A stretch of 64,000 nt of DNA from Siphonodentalium dalli. Its lineage: Eukaryota; Mollusca; Scaphopoda; Gadilida; Siphonodentaliidae. Positions within the stretch are counted from its first letter, which is position 1. Every line of letters begins with the position of its first letter. The position numbers and the translations under genes were made by a program. Shown piece after piece: positions 47,890-59,790 of this stretch. The DNA lies in contig CP136063.1 of the NCBI GenBank assembly GCA_032622095.1, positions 69,539,980 to 69,603,979 on the forward strand. The letters are read 5' to 3'. Below the pieces are notes generated by a model. That model saw only the letters and a list, made by a program, of their open reading frames with translations, was not told where the DNA came from and made no database searches.

Positions 47890-48035
47890 TTAACAGAACA
47901 AATAACATCACAATAGTTTTAAGTTTTCCTCCTCCACTTCTCCTTGCAGCAGGTAAATATTCTGCTGGAACATTCTCATCCGGAGCATTAACGAGTTGAA
48001 TACTTGGTTTTATGGATACCTTAACCTGCTGCTGC
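47890..48035. repeat. 146-bp direct duplication, right copy
   Basis: Contiguous with the 5' part of the GPCR frame; codes for residues 225-272 (third intracellular loop and start of TM6). Confidence 0.93.
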
Positions 48036-48706
48036 TTTATTTTTATCAAAAGAAATAGAAATATTGGTGCTGCTATACAATATATTATTAGAAGATATAC
48101 AGCTGCAAAGAAGGGCCCTCTTCCTTCCGGCTTGTATACTCTGAAAAACGAGCATATATTTGGTGAAACAAAATCTTCACTTCTCATCCATAGTATGGGT
48201 GGTATACTGCCAACTGTGCTTGAAAACACCCATATAGCAGCGCTATAAATTAGATTCCTCTTCAATGTAAATAACTGCTTGAATTCGTGAGGTTTCAATA
48301 TAGCAGCAATTCGCTCTATGCATATTAATATAATGTGAATTATTGATGAAGAGAATGCGGTGAATACAAACTGTAGCATTGCTGAACATACCATGGGTTT
48401 TCTGAATAAATCTGGATGAGTGAATAATAAAGGACATATCGTTGATGCTAATCCAAAGCCCAAGTCACTGAGAGCAAGGCTAGTGACTACCAACAAATGA
48501 GGATTTTTGCGGAGAACTTTGTTAGTCAACACCACAGCCACAACGAATAGATTAGAAATGATTGTCCATGCTGTAATAACTTCCATTACAATTACCACAA
48601 CTATTGGAACTTCAGGCAGATCAGTTTGGTTGCCTTCCAAAATAGAGTTGCTGTTCCTCGCTATAACATTCCAGTTTGTGTTGAGTGAAATGTTGGTGTC
48701 ATCCAT

Positions 48707-49892
48707 ATTGGAATTCCTTCAATGAAATTTTCCTCAAGCTATCCACCTTCTATATATTAACGTTATAATAATGTCATTCACTTCATCAATTGAAATTGTC
48801 CAAATATCCACGGTCTGGGATTTTTCACGAATAAAAATTAAATTAACCTAATTGAACATGTGAGCCATACCGCATGCTTAAACTGGTTACTTGACCAGTG
48901 GGGACCACCCTTGTCATAGTGCTACGACTCATAATAAGTATGAACTGCTGTGAGCAGACCATTTAAATATCAGGAAATTGTAGGACACAGGAAGTTGATT
49001 ATCTGGTTTTGAATTTGTAATGAGGTTCCCAGAGAGTGAATTTTGTGATGTCGGGGACCTCATTCTGCAAATGGGTCATTTCACAATCAGGTTGAGCATT
49101 TCAGTTTTCTCACTCTAATGAAAGTTGTTGCCATGCCTGTAGATTTATAGGACAGCTACTGTAGTCTTAACGATGTGTACATTTAGCTTAACATTTTAAA
49201 TGGTCATGTTATAGATAATAAATAGAACGTGAATGTCTTTTGCCCTGTCAAACACCAAAATCCAGTAAAATTGCTTTCTCAAAAATTGCAATGCAGAACT
49301 CACATATGAGATAAAGAAATTATGCACTGTGAATTTAAAAATATTATGTTGCTTTTAAGACTAGAATAATAACCAAATAATAATCGAGTAACACTTGTTT
49401 GATTGTACAGACAATTAATGTCCAAAATTAGCTTTTTATGATGTCCACCCCGAAACGGGGTACAGTTGTGTAGGATATATACTGTTCATGTGGACAACAA
49501 TTGTCTTAGTATAGCAAAGAGTAACCCTTCTTGCTGATAAAAATGTGACAATAATTCAGATCTTTCCCAATGTATGTTTTAGTGCATGGAACTAATATGT
49601 CAAACAGAATGTCCACTCCGAAACACACTCTGAAACATGCTTTGCATCATGAAATTTATTAAGAAAATCTATACTTTTACTACATCTGTATCCAGATAGT
49701 GGGGGTATTCACACATTCATTACATCTTTACTCACCATAAAGGATCATGGAGCTCCCAAGCCACTTAAATTCAACAATAATGCAAAATGTCCACTCCGAA
49801 ACATATGCATATAATTGGGTTAAAAATAAACGATTTCAAGAATATTGAAGGAAATCAAGTACATATTTACTGTATGTGCTCCAGTTGACTTG
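48707..49892. other. Region upstream of the GPCR; single hairpin repeat
   Basis: No promoter could be assigned. 49018-49072 is a shortened hairpin (GAGGTTCCCAGAGAGTGAAT ... GGGGACCTCATTCTGC) of the family at 1897 and 26617. The word TGTCCACTCCGAAAC recurs at about 49610 and 49790, with a variant at 49442. No coding region. Confidence 0.45.
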
Positions 49893-50568
49893 TCTCATAT
49901 ATATTTTGAAGACCTCTGTTTGTCTGTATGTTTGTTTGTCATTTATACAAATCTACGATTCTCGACCGATCGGGACGAAACTTGGTACGTGTGTGTAGTT
50001 TGACCAGGCGGTGGACGTTGTCGTATTGGCGAGCCCGTGCGGCGCCCGCTTCGCGCATGCGCAGACGAGATCTTGGAAACGGGTGGAGCTATCGACTTGA
50101 AATTTGCTCTGTGAATGTATCTTGCCCCGGATACGAATTTTATCGGGTCGCCGAGCCCGTGCGACGCCAGCTTCGCGCATGAGCAGACGAGATCTCGGAA
50201 ACGGGTGGAGCTATCGACTTGAAATTTGGTGTGTGAATGTATCTTGCCCCGGATACGAATTTTATCGGGTCACCGAGCCCGTGCAACGCCAGCTTCGCGC
50301 ATGCGCGGACGAGATCTCGGAAACGGGTGGAGCTATCGACTTGAAATTTGGTATGTGAATGTATCTTGCCCCGGATACGAATTTTATCAGGTCACCGAGT
50401 CCGTGCGACGCCAGCTTCGCGCATGCGCAGACCAGATCTCGGAAACGGGTAGAGCTATTGAGTTGAAATTTGGTTTTTGAATAGCCCGGACAACGTCGGG
50501 TTGGGTAGAGCTATCGACTTGAAATTTGGTTTTTGAATAGCCCGGACAACGTCGGGCTCATCGGCTAG
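49893..50568 (+). mobile_element. Helitron-like non-autonomous element 1
   Basis: Starts TCTCATATATATTTTGAAGA and ends in a GC-rich hairpin AGCCCG..CGGGCT (50539-50558) followed by CATCGG and CTAG (50565-50568). The next base is T. A 5' TC, 3' hairpin and terminal CTRR fit Helitrons. Inside are 122-bp tandem units (start points 50031, 50153, 50275, 50397) and a duplicated 3' hairpin segment (50450-50500, 50505-50568). No Rep/helicase is encoded. Confidence 0.6.
50031..50500. repeat. 122-bp tandem repeat
   Basis: Units begin GAGCCCGTGCGACGCCAGC at 50031, 50153, 50275 and 50397; the last is partial. Each contains GAGATCTCGGAAACGGGTG and CCCCGGATACGAATTTTATC. The open frames here come from the repeat. 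Confidence 0.92.
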
Positions 50569-51281
50569 TCTACTATATATTTTGAGAACTATATATATAT
50601 GTGTGTATATATATATATATGTGTGTGTATATACTTTATAGAATCGAAAACGGCTGCACCGATCGAGACCAAACTGCCCATCTAAGGTTAAAAACCCACG
50701 GGAATGGTTGTCGCACCGTTTTGGAGAAGCTCTGAGCACCCGTTCTCCACACCCAGTCACAAAAAACGGCACTGTGGGGTTAATTTGTTGATAGTTAAAG
50801 AGCAATCGTATCCGCAGTGTCGTTGATAAAGAGCATATGCGTGTAATGTGATTCTTACGTCTGGGTCCACACATGAGCGTGACTGTATCCAGACATGAGC
50901 GTGTTGGGTGATTCTTACATACTTAGGGCTTCCTAGGAACGGGGGAGATTTTCATCGGGTCAGTTTTTCCGCCCGAGGTGATCTTCACCTTGAAACGGGT
51001 ACCCACAAATGATATATATGTGTGTGTCCTTTATAGACTCGAACCGATTGAGCTCAAACTTGCTACCTACGGGAAGTGTCATGGACGGGTTAAATTGTGA
51101 CCCTGACCTGACCTGACCTTGACCTTGAAAAATTATCAATTCAAGGTCAAATCGGGTAAAACTGGCGGATTTGACGAAATTTTACACCTAGGTGCAGCAT
51201 ACGTGTCTCGGAAGCTGTTGCAATTGCTTTTTCGAACAAAGCCATGAGACGAACCACGCCAGTGGCGGGCTAACCTGCTAG
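50569..51281 (+). mobile_element. Helitron-like non-autonomous element 2
   Basis: Begins TCTACTATATATTTTGAGAA directly after the CTAG of element 1. Ends with a hairpin CGCC-AGT-GGCG (51257-51267), a 10-nt spacer and CTAG (51278-51281), then T. The start resembles that of element 1, so the two belong to related families arranged tail to head. Non-coding. Confidence 0.6.
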
Positions 51282-52929
51282 TATAATATAAAATCAATCA
51301 AAGAAACTTGGAAATATTTTGACATTTGGAGCAACTGTTTGAAAATTGGGTAATTTTGAAGGTAGTTTTTTTTAATTGGTGACAAAATTTATTTAAGAAC
51401 ATTTGATATTGCAATGAAATGGCTATTTCATGTATTTTACTCAGACCATTTTCCAACTTTGTATCAGCCACTGACAGCTAGTGTGTAGAATGCTTAATAT
51501 AGAGTCATGGGTTCAGAAATCGTCCCTACTCAAGGGTAATGTGGCATATTTTTCATCAACTATGACTTATGAGTCTGAAAAATTGAATATGAACAAATAA
51601 TTTTGAAAAAACTGATTTGTGGTTTGTCAGTTTAAGTGAGAAAAAGTGCTCAACTTGATTGTGAAATGACCCAAATGATAGACACCCTATTTGCAGGCTT
51701 GCAATTTACATTGACACCATATTGTTGGGCCATCCTAAATATAACTTTGTATAATCATACATGACGATATGTTATTTCCTACTATATAAATGCCAAGTAT
51801 TTATGTGTGTGTCTCTCACCCTATTGGAGCATCCTACTCAATGTAAACAACATGGTAATTATAATAAAAATGAATTTATGACTTCAGTCATAAATTAATT
51901 TTCATTATAATTACCAAGCTATTGAAGTAGGATAGTGTTCCATGCAAACAAACAAAACTATTGCCTAGCCTGAAAAGTACAATCCCAGATAATCAGTCCC
52001 CGCCCCCTCAGAATTAATTATCATGTAACTAGATGTTTATCTTGCAACCTTAACAGTAAGGCTGAAATGAGTCCCATAATGACTTGTTAGCATATGAATT
52101 TGGGCAATCATTGATAGACAGTATAATATATCACCTATTTTATTCATCACTCTCCAGGTAATGTCAATTTGTCATAGTAACAGCCAATTATTTTATTTTA
52201 GTTTTTTTTGTGTTTGATTGAATTAATGATGGTCCCCACATCTGTACTAATTGAAACTAATTGGAACTAATAATAATACTCGGAAGAAAACATCTGATAC
52301 TGTTGTTTGAGGACCCGATGTGCCACCTGCACCCCTAATGAGCATGGTCAAACCAGAGTATCGGAGTGTCATAAAGTCAGCATCTTGTCAACAATACTTT
52401 ATTTATTTTTTTAATATCTCTTCCTGGGCTATGATTCCAACAACAACAACAACAACAACATAACTTTTATAAAACCTGATTCCAATACTACAAACAGCTT
52501 TTTAGTCAAGTATTTTTTATCATAACTCAACTTATAGTTTGGACGATGGTCGGTTGGCAGGTGGCCATAAAGCTAGATAACAGAGCCATTTATTGATGGA
52601 TTCTGACAATTTTTGGCATAGTATCAAACGTGTCTGAAAATTTCCGAGGTGGTTATGTCGCAAATACATGTACCATCATCACATTTGGGGCTAGATGATG
52701 TTGTCATCTTGTCGCAGGGTTTGATCCGACATGGGCAAAATTTGATCTAAATATTTGTTGACCTAAGTAATTCAGAGCTTGGCATAGATTATAACCAATA
52801 TAGTAACTAGTCGGGGAAAATAAGGTCCACACCCCCCCCCCCCCCCCCCCCCCCGATGATTACAAATAACCCTATGGTATCCAGATAAAGAATCCGGATT
52901 TCACCGAAAAATAAAGGTGGCCCTACTAG
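51282..52929. other. Intergenic; hairpin, CAA microsatellite, poly-C
   Basis: A hairpin of about 100 bp lies at 51832-51936 (ATGGTAATTATAATAAAAAT and its near complement). A CAA microsatellite is at 52437-52460. A C run of about 27 is at 52829-52855. No coding region. Confidence 0.6.
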
Positions 52930-54350
52930 GTGCTAGAGCCATTTGAATCCAAGATGGCCGCCATTTCCTCTAATTCCGACCAGCTGTATTTAATCGTTGT
53001 AATAGATCGGTTGTTAGCAAAAGACACAGACAAAATGTATGCCATTTTGTTGGTATGATGTCCTTCTTCAAAATGACAATAGAAACAATGATCCATGGTG
53101 CATCAGACATGTTAGTATTCAATGTATATAATACAGATTAGCCAATTTTATATATCAACCACAACTTGTAAGCCATTGCAGGACACCCTGGGGCAATATT
53201 TACCATTTTTCATATTTTTGGCGGCCATTTTGGAAATTTTCTATACCAATTTCATTCCCATTGAAGTAAAACATCCGTCCAATAAAATAAAGCACATAGT
53301 TGTTGACATTCTATTAACAGCCTGTGTGGTTTGTCGATAAAATGACTATCAAAATCGTCTTGCAAAAAAAATCGAAAATTTCACCCCTCTTTTTCAAATC
53401 CTCTTTCTGTATCTATTACGGAACCCTCGTCAATGGAAAATGTCTTAAAATGACGCTATAATATCACGCTTGATGACTGTCTCAAAAACATTGCCATTTA
53501 CTAATGATTAATGTGAAGAAAAATGGAAGATATGGTGAAATATTAATTAAATTTCCTATTTTCGTGCATATGACGTCATTATTGGCTCCCCGACTAAACC
53601 TGTGATTCAAATTTTTTGAAAAATTGGCCACTAGCAGCCAAGTTGGATTTCACATTGAAATTCATTGGCACACTCTGCAGCCCATATTTGTTTTGAAAAT
53701 TTACAGTCATATTTAGGATCAACTCTCGATATGAGCTTTTGAATTTGAACAATTTTCGTTAAGAAACATGATGGCTGCAGGCGAACATGTTTACTTTTAC
53801 TCTGAATGACTAAATCCTTCGCACACCTTACAGGCCACATCCCTCATCTGATAGTCACAAAACTTTGTATGGATTTTCGAGGTGACCATTAGATAGGTGC
53901 CATCCAATTTTTTTTCTGAAATTCCTATAAAAATATGGTAGCCAGATGCCATCTTTGATTCACCATTTCAATCCATATTTGCATCACCAATTCAATCACT
54001 TCATTGTACATGTATCACTTTTAACGTCCCTTGTTCTTAACCCTTTGAGTGCCAGAGGCCGATATCATCGGCCCTAAACCTACAAAATAAGTCTGTTAAA
54101 GAATATAAGAATAAATTATTAAAATTGTAAAAAAAAAAAACAATTGTTTGGCCAATGCATTCTCTTATATATGCGAGGCGACCTATTGTCGACTCGCATA
54201 TATAAGAGAATGCATTGGCACAGGGTATATGGGTTGATACATAAATCGACATGGCACTCAAAGGGTTAATCCTCCCATTAACTGCAATGCATAACATTTT
54301 CCAAATTCTCCCCTCTCCAAGTTGAGCTACAGTGTCATTGACACTTTCAT
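52930..54350 (+). mobile_element. AGCTCAAC-family element, decayed copy B3
   Basis: The right end is clear: CTCCAAGTTGAGCTACAGTG with hairpin AGTGTCATTGACACT near 54326-54341 and TTTCATT. Upstream, degraded core words (CCAAGATGGCCGCCATTT, GCCAAGTTGGATTTC, CTAAATCCTTCGCACA) run back to about 52930; the left end was not found. A TTAA MITE (54041-54265) is inserted in it. Confidence 0.55.
54041..54265. mobile_element. TTAA MITE with one hairpin cassette
   Basis: Termini CCCTTTGAGTGCCA and TGGCACTCAAAGGG, flanked by TTAA (54037-54040, 54266-54269). Contains GGCCGATATCATCGGCC and AAACCTACAAAATAAGTC, shared with the MITE at 25268-25560, plus one hairpin (54150-54225) identical in plan to those of the CCCTTTACCC set. 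Confidence 0.88.
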
Positions 54351-54763
54351 TTCTGTGTTATAGGAACATTTCACCTCTCCAGTTTTTTTTTGCCATGGCA
54401 TCTGACAATTAAGTGTCAGGGCTTGCCCGGATATATCCATGCACAGGATGAACAATGAGTCCAGGTCGATCAATCTCTACATCTGTGTGATGTTTTTTCA
54501 TGTAACATACACATGAATTTAGAGCTTTGGATTCATTTTTCAAACCCCATGCTAGTGCTGGTACTCTCTGTGAGAGAGATCTATCAAGGTCGTATTGTAC
54601 GATTTCTCACACAATGGAATCAGCCCTCATCTCCAGATCATTTGTGTCCTGATCATTCAAGTCTGATGAAATTCAATCTTCACTGAATGATAAAATCCTC
54701 GATACTTTACTTGCTGTAATTTTCCCTTTTCGCTGTTCAAACCATTCATCAGACATGCTTTAA

Positions 54764-55342
54764 AGGGGTACTGTACGCCATTTTCAATAAATTTCCGGTG
54801 ATAACAACGATCTAATATCGATAATATATAGAAACATAAGTAATTTGAGTCGAAGATGTAATCTGTAAACGCTCAGGTTAATAGGCTATCTTAAAATCAA
54901 AGTTAATAATTTGATATAAATTTCATTTATGACTGGAGCCATAAAATGGCGTAAAGTAAATTACGAATTTCCGTGTGCAAGACGTAATCAAATTAATTGA
55001 GGGATACTGGATTGGTAACGGATGGCACACGCGATCGTTTAAAACATTATGATGATACGGGGAGAAAGCCCAAGCCACTCACTGACTAGTGACGATACAA
55101 TAACTTAAATGTGTATATGGGACTAGTATGCATATAATATAACTTTTATTTGATACATTTGGTTGAAAAATGTACAAAAATTACTCGACAACGACAATTT
55201 GTATTTTTGCATTCCGGTAAATTTGTCATCCGTAATACTACTTTGTACTCAACAGACTTTCAAATAATGAAAAAATTGTTACCTTATTCTCCGACTCGGA
55301 GACTATAGAAACCAACAACAACATTTGGCGTACAGTACCCCT
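54764..55342. mobile_element. TTAA MITE with AGGGGTACTG termini
   Basis: Termini AGGGGTACTGTACGCCA and TGGCGTACAGTACCCCT, flanked by TTAA (54760-54763, 55343-55346). The interior is AT-rich and non-coding. The terminal bases differ from the CCC set; a Kolobok-type origin is possible. Confidence 0.8.
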
Positions 55343-55346
55343 TTAA

Positions 55347-56854
55347 CCCTGTGTCAACTTTTCAATTCTATGAATATCACAGGCTGAAAACATCAATGAT
55401 CCTTCAAAGCCTTGAGTTGAAATATTTCTCCGATTGTATATAACTTTTTTGACAGGGGATATGCTTCAACGTTAAAATATTAGCACAGTATGGAATTTCA
55501 AATTCAGTCATCTCTTCACTCAGACAATGTTGCTGAACACATTCTGAAGGAGACATTGCATGCAATTTATTTAGGTCAATCATATTGACTACAGGCAGCG
55601 TTGCAGTTTGCACGTTAGCATTTCGGACGTCGAATAACAACTTCAATACCCATTCATTTTCTTTTGTGTAAGCATATTACCATTGGAATCATCTAAAAGT
55701 AAGAAAAAATATAAAAAATGTACAATATACCGTATACCCAGTATGTAAGATTAGTGAACGCTCTTCATTATTACCATGTCAGGAATTATATACCATTGTG
55801 ATTTGTGCTTATTTTGGATGGTACCGATATGGTATTACTAGTATTCATATTAAGTTAATTTTGGGATTTTGTTCTACCTGCACAGTATTCAATTCATAAT
55901 TGCAACAGTACATGTTACCAGGTACTTATAACATCATAGGAAGGCTATGGTTGCATTTGTTGTGTTATTTATATCTCATTTTTTGTTTTATAGTACTGTT
56001 TATGTGATGAAATAGATATTGTCTGTTTCCAATTATTTGGATTCTATATATTAATACTCTTGTGGCAAGTTGTGAGCTGGTTTGAATATGATGTTACCTT
56101 GTCTGACTGAGCCATCACTAGCATGCTTTGGATCTACATGTGTTCCCTTCCGTTGGCTCGACTGGCAAAGTGTGTCGGTGCAAGATACATCTTTTGCATT
56201 TTAGTTCCTTTTTATATGACTTTTTTGCAGTGAAATACTTGCCATTACATCAAAAGGATAATTTCTTATATCCTTTATGTTCTTGAGAAATGTTTGCTTC
56301 AATTCTTTACACCTGTGGTCAAACCACTTTATTTATCTTGTTAATTACCGCCATTATGTCATATCTAAGGCCCCAGCTGCTCCCTGCTGGTCACTGGAGT
56401 AGTGGCGATATTGATATTGTAGCAATTGATAGCTTATTTCATGTGAAGTAATTTTATCTATTGTTTTTTGTTTACTCGAACTGTTCCATTTCCGTTTTGG
56501 TATGTAAATTTAGAATGTTCTGCATTCCGGTTCATGCCTGGATCTGCATGGATACTCAAAATGGAGAACTAATTGACAATGGTCTGAGTAATCCCTTGGG
56601 AGTTTAACACATAAATACTTTATGTGAGAGAGGATGTGGTCAGTTAGTATTATATAATGTCTTTATGTACTTGAATAGTACTATAACATACTAAAAGATG
56701 ATAGATATAATTTGGCGCATTTAGGAGTTACAGGAATTCAAAATATAGAAAAAATAGTTAGTTTTGACGTTAAAGAGGTTTCAAGATTGTATGTGAAACC
56801 AGTCCCGAAGGCGATGCATATTTCTTATCGCAGCAAACAACGAAAAATCCAGCG
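55347..56854. other. Intergenic; possible short exon
   Basis: The minus strand at 55646-55404 has a short frame (MKLLFDVRNANVQTATLPVV ... MSPSECVQQHCLSEEMTEFE) that is not recognised and has no splice partner. The remainder is AT-rich without supported features. Confidence 0.3.
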
Positions 56855-57204
56855 TCCAATGCATTCTCTTATATATGCGAGTCGACCATAGGTCGCCTCG
56901 CATATATAAGAGAATGCATTGGCCTACCAATTTTTTACAATTTTAATAATTTTTTCTTGTATTCTTTTAACAATTTTATAATTTCACCCATACAGAGCCC
57001 CAGACAAACATGAGCAGACGACACTCTTCTATATGCTTCTATATGTGTGGGGAGCTCCCTGCAGGGTAATGGATGTTTTTTATTTTATGTCCTAAAAAAT
57101 GTCAGAAACATTTATTAAAAAAAAATGATAATTTTTTTTTAGGCCAATGCATTCTCTTATATATAGGTCGACTCGCATATATAAGAGAATGCATTGGCAC
57201 AGGG
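56855..57204. repeat. Two hairpin cassettes with enlarged spacer
   Basis: Hairpins at 56855-56924 and about 57142-57204, facing as in the MITEs. The spacer is longer and includes AGAGCCCCAGACAAACATGA and TATATGCTTCTATATG. The right hairpin has lost the central GCGAGGCGACC segment. Ends are GTCCAATGC and GCACAGGG; no TTAA termini are seen. Confidence 0.75.
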
Positions 57205-57719
57205 TAAAAAAAAATATTCTGATAACCTACGGCACTGACTGTATATTCCGTGCCATCAGTGTTTTCCTTAATCACGACTACATCCACTAGTTTAGATTGC
57301 CATTTAGCTCTGTATACTGGTTCATCCAGAACCACAATATCGTCAACAACATGGATGGGGGTTTCGACCTTGCATTTTTTATGCTTGACTGGTGTTGAGC
57401 AGTCCTGCCTGTGGTTGACTCTTTCTTTTATGGATGGTAGGTCGGGTGCATCTGGCTCTTCATAGTTTTTTGGCACTGGTCTCCCTCCACTCCTTTTCTC
57501 GCAGAAACCACCTTTGAACCAGATGGTTCCTGCAGTCAGTATCTTTCCCTCAGTCGATTTAAGAACAAACTGATAGAGTGGGTTGTCCTTACGCATCGTC
57601 ACAATGGTTCCGAGGACATTTTTGCCAGTCGATTGGTCCTTCACATGGTACATCAAAGGTCTTGATTCCATTTTGAATTCGGGAAGAACTGGTCTCGTCT
57701 GGTTGGCGTCTCTTTTCAA
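57205..57719 (-). CDS. Hypothetical protein or exon
   Basis: An open frame from 57719 encodes about 165 residues of protein-like sequence: MKRDANQTRPVLPEFKMESR, PLYQFVLKSTEGKILTAGT, a proline-rich middle and a C-terminal part PIHVVDDIVVLDEPVYRAKW ... DVVVIKENTDGTEYTVSAVG. The remaining frame runs into the hairpin repeat at 57204 and ends there, so the native C-terminus is probably lost or the exon ends near 57220. I do not recognise the family. The upstream flank CAAGATGCAAGAGAGCGCC gives no clear acceptor. Confidence 0.4.
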
Positions 57720-59632
57720 AGGGTGCGCGCAAGATGCAAGAGAGCGCCCCCTGATATTATGTAATCAACTACACTCGTGCCGTTATACTGATAGCTTGTG
57801 AAGTGCCCTATTCGATCACCTGCTTTTCTCCCATTAACAATTCTAATGCTAACACAATTCAAGTAGTTGCCCGCCATACGTATTAACAACACTAGCTGTC
57901 CATACTTGATCATGACTTATCGGTATATAAGGCCTAAAAAAACAACTTATTTGTTTCCTATTACGGTGCCAAAAAATTCCAGGTAGGTAGGTAGGGATTT
58001 TGTTTTTGTTTGGTAATATTTTTTTATTTTTTCCCCAAACAGTTAAGAAGTACATTAATGCTTACTCTTTATACTTGTGTTAAGGCTGTCCATGTATATT
58101 GCAAGTAAACAGTTAATGTAGCACAATAATATGATAAGTATTGTCAATGTGAACAAACAAATGCCTCCCAGGCACTCAATTATGCAGCTCTCTTGTAATT
58201 ATTCTCTCAGTTTAGATTGTGGTGGCACATCTTCCTCAGAGCACAATATTGACATATCAACAGGCCCAAGACATACACCATAATAGGGCTTTTCTATTAC
58301 TTTATAATAACATAACTTGTATGATATTAATTCAAACCTCACTTAAATATTTGGTCATACACCTCAGGATCTAAGACACATATCTCACATGCGCCTCAGA
58401 CTCATTGCACAGGGTGTAAATGTTCCTCAGACACCCCTCAACTGCACTGAAATATAAAGTCCCACACCACACTGAAAATGGTACCACAGGCCACACCTTG
58501 ACTGAGGTACCACACCTCAGCATTCAAATTGGCCCCAACTTTGAAGTTCCTTATACACACTGGCATATGCATGCTTGTAAGTTTGATACATCATACACCC
58601 AAACAAACCAGTAGATAATTTCATGTGCTTTTTTAGTGCCCATCACAGAAGGGTGTTTGATATGGTAGACATGCAGTCATCTTTATACTGTCTGTATACA
58701 TACTAGTAACTATGCATGAACACTATAAATCCTTGATTGACTGGGGAGAGGAACTTTAAATTCAGATATAGAATGTCTTCTAAATGTATATTGCTCTCTA
58801 ACAGATAAGACTTCTTCCCACAAGACATGGGAGTTGAACAAACAAGATTACCACAGGCAGGTTTTAAAGACTGCAGATTTATTGGTGAGATTGGGATTCA
58901 TCTGCAACCACAAATGGACATGTATTTTAATAGAAGTAAATTGTTTTTGAAAATTCCATCTAAAATTATTGCTGCTTAATGTAAACATAGTATATAGTAT
59001 ATATTTAACGATATAGATGTGTTTACATGCCAATTACATGCATTTTTTTTTTTTTTGGGTTGAAATTTGAAAAAAAAAGTTCAGGTCGGCCCAATTTCGG
59101 CAGGTCGGTCGGGTAACCGGAAACACAGATGTTTTTTTTTTTGGCCTAATGTATAATCTGTAGGGAGAAGTACATGCATATCATCATAATCTATTGCAAC
59201 CGGCAGTTCACCAGTTCGTGAGTTCAAATCCCCACCGAGATTATCAGATCGTCGGTACTATATTTTGCAAGGGACTTTTGAATAAGCTTAAATGGACTTT
59301 AATTTTTTTTTCTGGTTTCCAAAAAGTTGAATTGCTAGCCAGTATATAACTAGAAATGAATACAACTTCAGTTGATTAATTCAACATTTTACCATAGAAC
59401 ATGGGGCATATAGCATATATCATATAGCTTTAATCAATAAGTAAATATATCAATACACAGTTGTCTTCCACTTCAAATTAATTGCCGGTAATTAATCAGT
59501 CACATGTTCATTATTATCAGGGATCTGAGAGCTGACAGTTCATCGTTCGTGAACATAAAGTTAGAAGCTGCCTGGCTTGAATTAAATCCATTCATCTTGG
59601 TACCACGCCACTGTTTACTGATCCTTTGAGAA
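57720..59632. other. Intergenic, no gene seen
   Basis: Fragments near 57935-57990 and 59085-59150 belong to the dispersed repeat noted at 9833 (GGTCGGGTAACCGGAAACA, poly-T, GGCC). Otherwise AT-rich without a supported feature. Confidence 0.4.
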
Positions 59633-59790
59633 TTAGGGGTCACAAACTTGTAGCGATAGCAATCCCCTTGAGGTGATCTCGGACCATTTGACTTTGTCAT
59701 CCTTCTTTTGATATACCACTCCAACGAATGATATACCGGCAACTAATAAAGACGTCACAAGGAATATCCAGGTCTTATTGTCGGAATCAC
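59633..59790 (-). CDS. Possible terminal exon with a membrane segment
   Basis: Directly after an acceptor-like CTATTTTTAG the frame reads GDSDNKTWIFLVTSLLVAGI SFVGVVY, a hydrophobic stretch followed by charged QKKDDKVKWSEITSRG and a stop. This looks like the last membrane-spanning helix and short cytoplasmic tail of a single-pass protein. A longer overlapping frame is also open, so the choice is uncertain. No upstream exons were identified. Confidence 0.28.

Larger units (their letters stand above)
47199..48706 (-). pseudogene. Orphan class A (rhodopsin-like) GPCR, interrupted
   Basis: From ATG 48706 the frame encodes N-glycosylation sites N5 and N25; TM1 about 33-60 (N52); TM2 70-95 with LALSD (D81); C107 and TM3 with C-I-E-R-I at 129-133 in place of DRY; TM4 with W159; C185 as disulfide partner; TM5 199-222; intracellular loop 3 to about 261; then the start of TM6. 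A MITE (47539-47889) plus a 146-bp duplication break the gene. The remainder (47538-47199) repeats residues 225-272 and continues ATFLPYDIFLII, TM7 with SAVNPIVYAL and tail FLRCFKSS. Without the insertion the protein would be about 336 residues, single-exon. Read through, it stops after 36 MITE-encoded residues and lacks TM6-7. Ligand unknown; TM6 has FLPY, not CWxP. Confidence 0.88.

Noticed and set aside
49928-50480. Overlapping ORFs rich in RRDLGNGWSYRLE
   Set aside because: They arise because the 122-bp repeat cycles through three frames.
59200-59270. tRNA-like B-box word (GAGTTCAAATCC)
   Set aside because: No A box or cloverleaf could be placed upstream; kept only as a chance match or an old SINE trace.
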